A stretch of 64,000 nt of DNA from Nectonema munidae (taxonomy: Eukaryota > Nematomorpha > Nectonematoida > Nectonematidae), in the NCBI GenBank assembly GCA_030549495.1, contig JAUIRK010000142.1, positions 818,001-882,000 on the forward strand, written 5' to 3'. Both the position numbers and the translations under genes were made by a program. The notes below the pieces were generated by a model. The model ran no database searches, had not been told where the DNA came from, and saw only the letters and a list, made by a program, of their open reading frames with translations. Shown one piece after another: positions 51,001 to 61,103 of the stretch. Numbering within the stretch: the first letter of the stretch is position 1; every line of letters begins with the position of its first letter.

Positions 51001-54000
51001 AATATTGTGGCACATGTTGGCTTAAAGGAAGTAAATGTTAAGAGACATCTATAAGTACCAGACATCGTGAGCATGTGAATATACTGCCAAATTCAAGACG
51101 AAATATACAACAGTTTTATCAAAGGCTGAGAGGGTATCTTTTGAAGTAGAATTATAAAACAATTACTACTTCCTGCGACAAATAATAATGTAGAAACATT
51201 AGAGGGAAACATATGTTGAAACTTTGCTCACCAGGGCTTTCGCACTGACCAATCAAATGCAGGCTAAATAAATTGTACCAAAAGTATTGAAAAGAAGAAG
51301 AGAAAAACTATACTTTTTTTTAATTTTTTTAATTTTTTTTTTACTTTTTCAATTCTATTTATAATTTTTATTCCAATTTTAGCTATTTTAGATCAAATAG
51401 AATCTAAAAAAGCAAATGTAGACTTGAAAAATGATAAAGATAAAACTGAGAAAATGAATCAAATAAAATATATAAATTTTTTTTGAATCAAATGAGCATG
51501 TATACCATCTTCATAATCTGGCGCCAAAATCCTTTCATATGGTTGATAAGAGGCCCCCTTTCTCGGATACAAAATGTTGTTGCAAACTCCATTGAATGAG
51601 CGATACTTTTGAGGTTTGCAGAAGGCTGTTGGAATCTTTGGACAAATTTCAATCTCAATGCTAGGTAAAACTTGAGTGATGTAGTCTTTAGTGAGGTTGT
51701 ATCTGTGAAAAAAATTCACAAAAATAGTGCTTTAATGAACTAAATATCTATCCACTAACTAAATAAATAACAAAATAATTTTTTTTAAAAATAAAAAAAA
51801 TATGAGTTGGACTGATTTATGGGTTTGGTGTTAGGGATTGAAGAGAGATTGAAGAGAGATTATCCGCTTTAGGGGTTCCCACAAAAAGCGAAAAAATAAA
51901 TTCAAATTAAAAAACATGAACTTGAACACAAAATTAATCTCAATATTGAAATATCTAACAAAAATTCACATGACGAACTTTTAAATATTTTTTTGCTTTT
52001 TCTCGTGACTTTTCAAAATTGAAAGTGCAACTACGAGATCAAAGATTTTACAAGTCTTATTTTACTATAAATCATTTTCTCCAACAAGATATAAGAAATG
52101 CAAAAGACAAAGAGTCTGGAGAGTTTGCGTGATGTATTAGTCAGACCAAAGTGAAGAATGAAAATTAAGATCCAAACTTTTCAACACAAGAAGAATTAAT
52201 AATGGCATTGCAATTTTGTAGAAACCAAGTTTACGATTTCAGGGCAAAACAAACAACCTCTAATAGCTCTCCATTATAATTCGCAAGAATATTTTAAAAA
52301 TATTGATAAAATTAAAAATTATTATACGGATAATTATTATATATTGATCAAAATATTGATAAAAATTAGATTGATCACTAGATCTCTGCATAGGATATGA
52401 TTAGTGATAATTTATTTCAATGATTCAGACCCCACTTTGAGAGAATGCCATATGAAAATTCTTAGGCAAATATTTTCTATCCAAAATCATGTTCTCATTC
52501 AGAATATTTAAGAGATAGTTATCAATTCATGTGTTCTTGGTTCTTTGAATTCAAATTCAAAGCTCCAATCTTTTACAATATATAACCCGCTTTTTTAGGA
52601 AGATTAAGTTCTTAGGAGCATACATTAGGGTAATGGCATTAATTATGAGAAAGTTGTGAAATGTTGTATGACATAATATCAAGAAAGAATTTGTTTTTCT
52701 AATTTTTGGATTATTAAACACTTTTATGCATAAATAATTCTTGATAGCTGAATTCGATGTATACATTTATTCATTTGTGATGTTCTACCTAGTTCTCTGC
52801 CTGTGCTTCTCGAATGAGATGTTAAAGTAAAATGTAAGTTCTTTTTCACTTCAAACAATTCCATTTCCTTTTTTTCGTTTGCAACTTCCTTAAAAAGGGC
52901 TTACTTTTTGGTGAGCATTTGAGTGGCTTTGATCGTTATTCTGGCTGCATTTGCTAAAATGTTAGTAACATTGTCGGCAGCATATGTAGCGGAAACATAT
53001 TGATTTGACTGAAGAGACTGAATAACTTTGGCAACTTAAATACACATAGAGAATAAATCAAGTTCATCTTTTCCGATTTGAAAACCCAAACATATTACTT
53101 TTCGTGGGCAAAAAGAAAAAGTAAAAAACTAAATGACAGGAATATTTTTCATTACAATTTAAGCTTCAAAGAGCATCAGGATTTGATCGAATACATTGTG
53201 TTTAAATTGTATTTTTAAATCCTAAGTATTGGTATCTAGACAAAATCAGTGACAGGGGGAGAGGCACTTAGCCCCGCCCCCCTCTCTTTCAACTAAAATT
53301 CCTATTGTACAAAATTGGCTGAATGATATTGCCTACAAACTTTGTGAAATGTCCTATAATCGTTAGATGTATCTTTTGATACTATTTTCATGGTAGTTGA
53401 ATGACCCTCTCATTGCAAAAACTGTCAATCAAAATCAAAATGTGCATTTTTTTAACAAAATTTTTATATTAGATACACTCTTGAAAATTTATAATTAAAT
53501 ACATATTGGAACACATAACACTTATATATACATATTTTTTCAATAAACATGACAACTTTGTAGCAAATGCCAATCAAAATTTTGATAGATGATAAAATTG
53601 CTTACGAAAATATTCATTCAAATTTAAAATAAAATTAATTTTTTTATACCAAATCGACTCTTTTGATTTCATTTCTCTACCCTATTTTCATAATTAGGGT
53701 GTGAAAATTTCTAAAGGTGTCAATCAAATTCGCGGTATACGTTTGAAAATTTTATCTATAAATATTATTCAAATTTAAAAAAATACACATTTTATACTAA
53801 ATCAAGCAGGCCAATTTAAATTCCGCGGTCATTTTTGCAAATCGATTTTCAAAATGTCTCAAAGTGTCAATCAATTTTGCGGCTTACGCCTGAAACTCCG
53901 AAAACATGAATTAAATTTTAAACTCAATATATTTTTTATACCAAATCCCCCATGGCAATTTCATTTCTCATCTCAGTTTTAGCAACTGTCTCAGTTTACG

Positions 54001-56439
54001 CATTTAGAATATGCAAATGTCAATCAAATTTTTTAAAATTTGAGAAAATTTCAGAAATTTACTTAATACCATTTTTGGCTAAGTTTTTACCATTACTGTG
54101 AAAAAAGTGTCAAAGTACAAATAGAATTAGTGATGTATGCCTGAAAATGATCTACTTTTTATATTTTAAATAAAATATTTTTTTATTTTTTATTTTTTGA
54201 TTACAATGCTCACTTCATTTCAAGGGTTAGGGTCAGGTTAAATTCATCTGTTTCTTAGTAAGTAAGGAAAAAATCTCAGATACTGGATGAAATTAAGAAT
54301 GGCTTCACTTCTTCAGAGATCAAAAAACGCCTTGGAGTGAGACCCTCCAAAATATGTGACATTAAAACCAAAGAAAAAGAATACCTGCTGCGTGCAGATA
54401 ATGAAGGTCTTAGTGTAGCAGTGTGCCAAGCTTAAGATGAAGCTAGCAAAGGAATCAAGCTATTATTCATAGCAACAAATGGAAATTGGTTTGATAGAAG
54501 TTGGTTTATTTCTGAGGAAAATTCACACAGCTATTTATGTCACAGATAGGATGGGGGTAGCAAGTAGTGTGCTCTCTCAAGCTTTTTTCTCTTCCTGCAG
54601 CCTTAACAACGTGGTATACACGACAGAGACAAAGAAAAATAAACTTAACAAAATTTTTCTTTATCATTCCTCAAACGTAATGAATTCAGATGTGAAAGGA
54701 TTGTAAGGTAATAAATATTTCGGTGTAATTTTGTAGGGGTACATCAAAGTAAGTGGAAATCTTAAAAAGATAACAGGGTAAAAATCTTGAATTTTCTTTC
54801 CATGTATGAAGACTCGGCTCGGAGTCATTCCCGTCCTCATAATATCCAGATGAGGGCTGGACTAGACCATCTATAGTTTGAACAGAAGTATAATATCAAC
54901 GGACCAGATTGGATCGGACTAAAGAAATTAAGGAAGAACACGATCGTAGACAGGTGTACACAATTGTACCTCTTCACTTTTCCGAAGGCTGCCGAGAACG
55001 CATTCTCCAAAATTTTGAAAACAGTTTCATGATCAGTGCTTTTGGCAATTTCACTTTCTATAGTTAGCTCACAGGAATACAGAAAAGGTACAAAAAAATA
55101 AATCTGTGTCTGCTTGAACTGGCCCCCAGTTTAGAAGTCAGTTTGTTAAAATGGCTCAAATAGGTTTGAAACCTGTCCAGTTGTTTTGGATATTAGTGAG
55201 AAAAATCATTTTTACCTTACCTAGTAACATTTGTAATTATGATGAAGTGTAAAAATAAACAGATTATTCCATTTAAAATCACATGTAATATTTCTTCCAT
55301 TATATTACACTGTGAATCTGGTATAATGCATGGAAATTCAAGAATTCTTTAATGGATTCAATCGATCAATCAAATTCTTTCAAAAACGAACTCACAAATT
55401 AGTTAAAATATTTTCTTTTTTTTGTCCAAACAAACGCGAACCAAAAAAGTGTCTAAATATGTTTAGATTTAAAAACAATTCCACTTCTAAAAACTAAGAG
55501 TGACAAATTAACTCTTCTAGTGAAAAGTCATTTTTTGGGAGAATGCAATATCAGTAAAGTGAGGCAAAACTAAACTTACCGTTCGTGTTTATGACATGTT
55601 GAAAGCTTTGCAAACTCTTTTTGCCTTCTGCAAGCGCACTCAAAATGTCTTCCTTGCTTATCGGCTTTGCGTGATAATCATAAGTTTCGTAATAATTCCG
55701 AAGAGGTGTCGAAAATGTGCGAAGTTTCTTCGTAACTTTCTTCCTACCTCTCTTGAGCTCCTTCGGAGAAGATATGGTGAGCATGGAGGTGTTGAGTCGC
55801 ATCAAAGCAACGCGCTCAGTCCCCCTGTCGTGCTCTTCTTCAATTTTGTTGCTCTTCAAGTTGATTTCGTTGAGTGCTTTCGACAAAAATTTCTGGTTGA
55901 GTAGATGAGCAGCCTCTTTCCTCACATCTTTGATGAATGCTGACTTCTTATCAATTTCAGAGGTGCTTGTCACAATCACATTTTTTTCACTCGTCTCTTT
56001 TGGGTGAGTTGGCATTTGGACAGACCAATTTTTAGCTGGATCGGGATCAATGACTTCTTTCTTGTCCAGCTTGAGAAAAATTTTAATGTTCACGTCATTG
56101 CCGGCAGAAGAATTGCTTTTGATCTTGTTCACAACATCTGGAAATCTTCTGGGCTGGATGATGTAGTGATCCGTTTTCAGTAGTTGCGAAATTCTTGGTG
56201 TCGTTGCTTCAACAGAAACTCTTTCCTGGCTTTCCTTTAACTTTATCTTGAGCTTTTGGATCGGAATGTGAACTTTGAAAAACCTCTTGCTATATCTAGG
56301 GTGCTTATTCTCAACATCAAGGGAAATGCGTGCATTTGAATCGCGTTGGGACTGGTGTTGATTGAAGTCCACAGCGTTAGTGTCAAGTTGTGTTGACAAA
56401 GTGCATTGCTTGAAAGCCAACACCACGCCAATGAATATT
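36003..56439 (-). CDS. peroxidase-like pseudo-enzyme, tandem paralogue lacking heme ligands, 13 exons recovered
   Basis: Exons from 5' to 3': 56439-55580, 53034-52905, 51702-51506, 48901-48743, 46925-46782, 45032-44931, 44844-44773, 43154-43008, 42315-42208, 40243-39966 (or -39978), 38663-38452, 37712-37543, 36115-36003. All borders are GT-AG and in phase, giving 896 residues to the stop. The first recovered exon codes about 286 basic residues after a hydrophobic IFIGVVLAF, probably the end of a signal peptide begun in an unfound exon. Kept: RSFNGVCNN, APDYED, GHREQIN, TSYLDAS, GDIR, IQHITFNELVPKV, GRDHGIPGY, GDRFWYENN, QLNEIRKITL. Changed: QWGQFLDHD is YWMEFVKQD, FRFGHTLI is VPFFLTLL, R-x-x-E after GD is R-x-x-T, AREHNR is INEHNS, LNIQRGRDHG is IIQEGRDHG. 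Heme binding is therefore unlikely; a structural or adhesive extracellular role is inference. Confidence 0.88.
38018..38154. mobile_element. piggyBac-type MITE, copy D, best preserved
   Basis: TTAA stands at both ends (38018-38021 and 38151-38154). The left end TTAAACCATTTAAGGCCAA is inverted to TTGGCCGTAAATGGGTTAA. CC/GG directly inside TTAA is the piggyBac pattern. Length is 137 bp. It lies in the intron between exons 37712 and 38452 of the pseudo-peroxidase. Confidence 0.78.
41420..41637. mobile_element. hAT-type MITE with perfect 8-bp target duplication
   Basis: AGTACATT stands on both sides (41412-41419 and 41638-41645). The ends CAGTGCCGGATTAAC and CAGTGCCCGATCTAC (complement of the right end) match at the outer part. 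CTGCTACAGGCC occurs inside near both ends in direct orientation. 218 bp, non-coding, in an intron of the pseudo-peroxidase. Confidence 0.88.
42700..42772 (-). repeat. inverted repeat copy shared with 34.6 kb
   Basis: The complement of the 34588-34671 sequence, with a few small gaps near AAGGCTATGAGGC. It lies in an intron of the pseudo-peroxidase. Confidence 0.7.
46686..46704. repeat. (TTC)n microsatellite
   Basis: About six TTC units in an intron of the pseudo-peroxidase, close to the donor side of exon 46925-46782. Confidence 0.85.
49135..49163. repeat. (CAAT)n microsatellite
   Basis: Seven tetranucleotide units, the last altered to CGAT, in an intron of the pseudo-peroxidase. Confidence 0.9.
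50938..51140 (+). mobile_element. hAT (ZBED5/SCAND3-like) N-terminal BED-finger relic
   Basis: The frame reads FSSITVNDEKLSNCVVCSNI then KEVNVKRHL and, after a stop and frame change, TRHREHVNI. A Cys-x2-Cys followed by Lys-Arg-His-Leu and a further His fits a BED zinc finger as found at the start of hAT transposases of the ZBED5/SCAND3 type. Nothing further downstream was recognised. It lies antisense in an intron of the pseudo-peroxidase. Confidence 0.45.
53250..54210 (+). repeat. interspersed element with about 150-bp internal tandem units, copy 1
   Basis: A conserved word of the form GTCAATCAAATTTGCGG recurs at about 53424, 53567, 53718, 53863 and 54017, a spacing of 143-154 bp. Each unit also has ATACCAAATC...CATTTC. 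It begins after a GC-rich patch with a CCCCGCCCCCC run near 53270. It is shared with 56680-58215. It lies between two exons of the pseudo-peroxidase. Confidence 0.75.
54258..54480 (+). mobile_element. pogo/Tigger-like transposase helix-turn-helix relic
   Basis: The frame reads KKSQILDEIKNGFTSSEIKK then RLGVRPSKICDIKTKEKEYL. This matches the CENP-B/Psq-type N-terminal helix-turn-helix of pogo and Tigger transposases (ILDEIKSG..QSEIA.KYGI..STIS.I). It ends at a stop near 54435. A Tigger-like remnant in another frame may follow. Broken; ends not found. Confidence 0.6.
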
Positions 56440-56679
56440 CTAGAACAACATTGAAGTCAACGCGGTAGAATGATAAAAAGTGAAAAATTGTTTTAAAGTG
56501 AAATTTGATTTTACAAATTTCTCTCCTTCTTCAGAAGAGAAAAATTACTAACTTGTGACTTGGGTAACAAAAAAAAACATTTTAAGGTTCAACTAAGGGG
56601 AGATAAAGGAATTTATGTCTTTTTAGTAATTGAAATTGCCAAATGTGGAGACAGTGATAATAAACAATTAACTCCATTA

Positions 56680-58215
56680 GTGCTTTAGGCGTAAACCCCC
56701 CCCCCCCCCCTCTCACTAAAAAATGATTGTACAAAATTGGCTGAACCATATCCCTTCAAATTTCGTGACTTTTCCTAAAATCTCTAGCTACATCATTTGA
56801 TACCATTTTCATGGTAGTTGAATGACCCTTTCATGTCAAAAACGGTCAATCAAAATCCAAAATGAAAATTTTTCAACAAAATTTTTACATTATCTGTACT
56901 TAACCTTATAACTTAAGATCTATATTATATAATACCCTGAAAATTTATAATTATATACAGTTTGGAACGCATAGCACTTTATATATTTAATTTTTTCAAT
57001 AATCATGGCTACTTTTTAAAAATGCCAATCAAAATTTTGATTCATTAGAAATATGTCAAATAAAATATTCCTTCAAATTTTAAATAAATTTTTATGTTTT
57101 TATACTAAATCGGCCATGCTGGTTTCATTTCTGGACTTATTTTTTTACATTTAGGATTTGAAAATACCAATAAGTGTTAATCAAATTTGCGGTTTACTTC
57201 TAAAAATTGTCTCCAAGAAAATTCATTCAAATTTTACATGAAATATATGTTTTTATACCAAATTAATCATGCTAGTATTATTTCTGAAATTAGTTTTTGC
57301 ATTTAGAGGTTTTAAAATGTCTGAAAGTGTCAATCAAATGTACGATTTATGTCTAATGTCTACAGAAATATTTTTGAAATTTAAATAAAATATCTGTTTT
57401 TATGCCAAATGGAAGATGCTGGTTTCATTATCCTGATAATAAAATACACGATACTGATAAAAAAAAAAGCCTAAGATCATCAAGAAGATTCTAATCAGAA
57501 TGCTTTGAGAGAGGAAATAATCTGTTCAAAATAAATCATTAAAAAAGTTTTTCCAAACACACATTGAAGAAAATAAATTTCTAATGAAAAAAGAGCTACT
57601 AAGAAAGGATCATCATAGGATGAATAGCAAAATTACATACTGTAAATTATAATATGACGTAGAGACTACGAGCCGATAACGAATTTGTATAGCCAAAAAG
57701 ATGGAGGTCCTATCGAGTTACATAATTTACTGACAAATGAAACATTTTGAGTGAATTAAATATACAAAGTTGGTTTATTAAATAAATCAAGAAAATAATT
57801 ATAGAGAAATACTGCAAGTAGATTTTATTTTGAAGTTTATGTATTTGACATTGATTTACAGGTTTAATCGATTTTTTGACAGGTTTAATTGATTTCATAA
57901 AAAATGAATATCACCACTCAATTCAGCATATTTGAAAATGGGTATATATGTGTAAAAAACTTTATATAATTATTTAAATAAAAAGTACTTTTTTGAGATG
58001 AGCTGTCAAATATAAATCAATTTTTTGACAGGTTTGATTGATTTTGATAAAAAAAAAATGGACATCACCACTGAATTCAGCATACTTGAAATATATATGT
58101 AACATTAAAATATTTATAAAAACTTATTAATATCTGAGAAAAAAAGGGGGAAGAGGGGGGGGGGGGAGACACTTTATGCCCCCTGCACTTGAGCGGACAA
58201 ATTTAGCCCAGCACT
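56680..58215 (+). repeat. interspersed element with about 150-bp tandem units and inverted ends, copy 2
   Basis: It starts CTCCATTAGTGCTTTAGGCG followed by a run of about 17 C; it ends with a G run at 58157-58167 and then a sequence whose complement is CCCTATTAGTGCTGGGC, so the ends are imperfectly inverted. Units with TCAATCAAATTTGCGG recur at about 56846, 57024, 57174 and 57328. A second unit type with TTTTTTGACAGGTTTAATTG recurs at about 57871 and 58021, again about 150 bp apart. Non-coding. Confidence 0.7.
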
Positions 58216-58494
58216 AATAGGGTTAAAGGCTTTCCGGTTGTACAGTTTTCTCTTAAAGTTTCAAAAATTTAAAAAAACTCTAGAAAAATCATTTTTAAAA
58301 TAGAAGCTTGAAAGGTAAAGACTTAGAAATCATCTTTGCTATGTTTTTATTTCATCCTAAATTTTTAATAAGATTCTTTGACCTTTATCATGACTTCTGC
58401 GTAGACAAAAATTGCATCTTTATTTTTTCTTTATTTATTCATGATTATTGGCTAACTAACAAATAATATAACTTAATTAATTCTATGCTTTTTT

Positions 58495-58720
58495 GGAAAA
58501 AACTTTTTTCAGGCATGTATCACCAATTTGATTGACACTTTTACACCGCAATGGCGAAAACAGAGTACAGAAATTGCATACATATTGAAAAATTATTTTA
58601 AATGTGATGAATATTTTTAGTGAGAATTTGAACCTCAACCAAAATGTTGATAGATCATTTTCAATCAAGTTGAGATCTTTGTCGATAAAATAGGTCAAAA
58701 AGCTATACGCGTTCAAAACT
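58495..58720 (-). repeat. inverted fragment of the 150-bp unit family
   Basis: GGCATGTATCACCAATTTGA followed by TTGACACTTTTAC is the complement of the unit core found in both larger copies (for example near 54108). Confidence 0.55.
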
Positions 58721-58779
58721 GTTTAAATCTAATATATCAAGGAAAGGTAAAACTATCTTACGCAGAAAGCATGGAACAA

Positions 58780-59210
58780 GAGGAAAAGATTTGAGAAGAA
58801 AGTGAAAAATGGAGAAGTAAATGAGAAAGGGAGAGAGGAAATATTATGCGGGCATACGGAGAGAATGCAAGCCAAAGTGAAAACACGGAAGTTCAAAAGA
58901 AACTTGTGACAGAGTCAAAGACATTTCCACGCACTTGAAACTTTTACTAATTATGCATGCGCAAGAAAGAGAGTGAAGAAGGGCGCAAGCTTCGAGAAAC
59001 TTCTTTCTAGGTTAGCAGCGTGTGTTCGAGAATGCCCTGACTCACTCACGCGCATCCTCATTTCCTTTTCCATTGTGTTCAGCTTATTCTACAAGCAGAG
59101 AACACACTCGAGAAATCATTTCAATTTAGGAGCATATTTTTCTATCCAATTTGGATTGTTGAGTTGGAAGTGTTGGAAGCAAAGGCGATCTTGACAAGTC
59201 GTTCTGGATC
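58780..59210. promoter_or_regulatory. GC-richer promoter-like region with heat-shock element
   Basis: This island is richer in G and C than its surroundings. TTCGAGAAACTTC at 58991-59003 is a perfect three-unit heat-shock element (TTC, GAA, TTC at 5-bp spacing). GCATGCGCA at 58955-58963 resembles half of an NRF-1 site. It lies upstream of the recovered start of the pseudo-peroxidase (minus strand), but which gene it serves is unknown. No TATA box was chosen. Confidence 0.35.
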
Positions 59211-59272
59211 CAATAACCTTGGAATCAATAACAGCAAATAAAAAAAGTACACAAACAACTTTTAATGATTAC

Positions 59273-59381
59273 TTGTGTAGTTGATAAAGAAGTAGTCTCC
59301 CCATTCTTGCTGTATCCAGAAGCTTCTAAGCACTCTCTAAATTTTGTAGATTCGCATTCAAAAGCTTCAACTCCACCTGCT
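59273..59381 (-). CDS. orphan exon of unknown gene
   Basis: It is bounded by an acceptor (TTTTTAACAG) and a donor (CACAA/GTAATC). One frame is open for 36 codons: AGGVEAFECESTKFREC, LEASGYSKNGETTS and so on, entering in phase 2 and leaving in phase 0. The composition is coding-like. It does not join in phase to the first recovered exon of the pseudo-peroxidase (which needs 2 nt), so another exon would have to lie between, or it belongs to a different gene. The Cys-x7-Cys spacing does not fit the CHCH pattern. Confidence 0.35.
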
Positions 59382-59399
59382 CTGTTAAAAAAAAATCAG

Positions 59400-61070
59400 T
59401 CCGAGGGAAAACATTGTATAATGTGAAGGAAGTTTATCGCATGTTATAATCAAGGAGAACAAAAGTCAAAATCAATTCTTTTAAAAAAGAACATTAAGTC
59501 ATTGTAAACCAATTTGCACTATATTTTCTTCTGTTTTAAACATTATTTTACTCAAACTGGTTATAATACACATGATTGATTTTTATCAATATAAAAACAT
59601 TTATAGTCAATTGAATTGAAAACAAAAATAATTCCTCATTTTAAGAAATTACTTTCTCAGAGGAATTACATTAGTGTAAATATTATTTGTGGGTTATGTG
59701 GTTTTGACAAATAAAAACTTTACACTATCAAAAAAAGAAAAATAAGTCTGTCAAGACGCCATAACTGATTGATTATTTAGCGATCCTAATCTTAAAGTTA
59801 AGTACCCACAAATATTGATGGCTAATGCCAAAATATCTAATTTACTATACAACATGAATGTTTTGAAGTTAATGTATTTTGTTTAGGACAGAGATTTTCT
59901 TTGAATTTAAATATCTCTTAAAAGTTTCAATAGAATTTTGTTGATATCACGGAACTAAATATCAGAAATTTAGATGTTTTGCTACAAAATTATTCAATTT
60001 TATTGATATTGACACATGATCATTATTACTCAGTGATAGAAGACGTAAAAACAAAACTATACAAAGATATCTTTTTCAAAAAGAGGTCTTGTTTCAATTA
60101 TAATTTAAAAAGACGTGCACACTTGGATTGGGCAAATTTCATTTTTGAATTTTTTGGGAAAGTAAAACAATTTTCTAATAGTTATTTCAAGAGAAAAAAT
60201 AAGAGATGGTCATTCATTGGTTAGCACGTCATTTACTGCAGTTATTGGCATCGCTGTGGAGTGTTTTTCATCTCTCAATTTTTTGCCTTTTCAAATTAAT
60301 TCTAACCGTTTCTGTAAGGAATAAAAAAACTGTTCCTAGTAATCAATCAAAATGCGTCATTCAATATTTTGAGGGCGTAAGATGATTACTACTTGTTACA
60401 AAAATAATTTTTTTAATACCTTTCTTTTGGATTTATTCAATGAAATCATCGCAACAGTTGATAGAACTTTATAGAGTGCAGTAAAAGTCAGATGCGATTT
60501 AAAGTTATAAACATGTAGGAGATTTTGCTGGGGACATAATTATCATGATAGGAAATTTTTTGATCCTCTATCCGTTAACTAAAACGTTTAAACATTCAAA
60601 GTATGGCTTTTAAGATCCATTTTCTTGTTTATTTGTGCAAATACCCAAAACATTGATGGGACGAATCCATTAAGTAACGCCTCAAATTTTATCTAAACAA
60701 TAAAATCGATAAGATTCTAATTTCCTAATGAAAAAGTCGTTTAAGTCTTCGATTAGGAGTTCAGATGCATGTCTTTAAAATTTTTGCTTTGCTGGATGCA
60801 AGATGTCAGTTAAACTCTTCTGTTCGTTTAAGGAAGTAAAAAGTCAACAATTTTAGAAGATATGAGAAGATATGCATTAGGTTAGAAAAGAAAGAAAATA
60901 TATTTGAAAAGGCCTTTTCAGTCAATTCTGTTCTCATTTTTTGAAAAAAATCAGTCTAAGGTATTTCAGATGTTAGCGGAGCTCCTAAAAGTACTAATTT
61001 TTCGTCTTTTCGCTGGTAATAAATATGAATATCAGGCTTTCAGAAGATCTTACTAAGGTGAAAAATGAAA
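59400..61070. other. intergenic, nothing recognised
   Basis: AT-rich. An 81-codon plus-strand frame at 59979-60224 is Phe/Lys-rich and unlike any family. No repeat ends were seen. Confidence 0.4.
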
Positions 61071-61077
61071 AAAAGAA

Positions 61078-61083
61078 TTTATT
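61078..61083 (-). terminator. poly(A) signal of ADAT2
   Basis: AATAAA on the minus strand, 20 nt after the ADAT2 stop. No such hexamer lies between TMEM242 and ADAT2. Confidence 0.6.
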
Positions 61084-61103
61084 GAGTAAAAAATTTGACA
61101 AAA

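Noticed and set aside
55596-55904. 102-codon plus-strand open frame
   Set aside because: Antisense shadow of the long first exon of the pseudo-peroxidase; no independent support.
36003-56439. Treating the second peroxidase as a decayed pseudogene
   Set aside because: All recovered exons are open, in phase and have normal splice sites; changes cluster at the active site instead of being random breaks.
56540-56600. MFFFVTQV as signal-peptide start of the pseudo-enzyme
   Set aside because: No donor in the needed phase; the only GTAA donor would create a stop at the join.
59273-59381. CHCH-domain exon (CHCHD2/10-like)
   Set aside because: The cysteines are spaced C-x7-C, not C-x9-C, and the second pair is missing.
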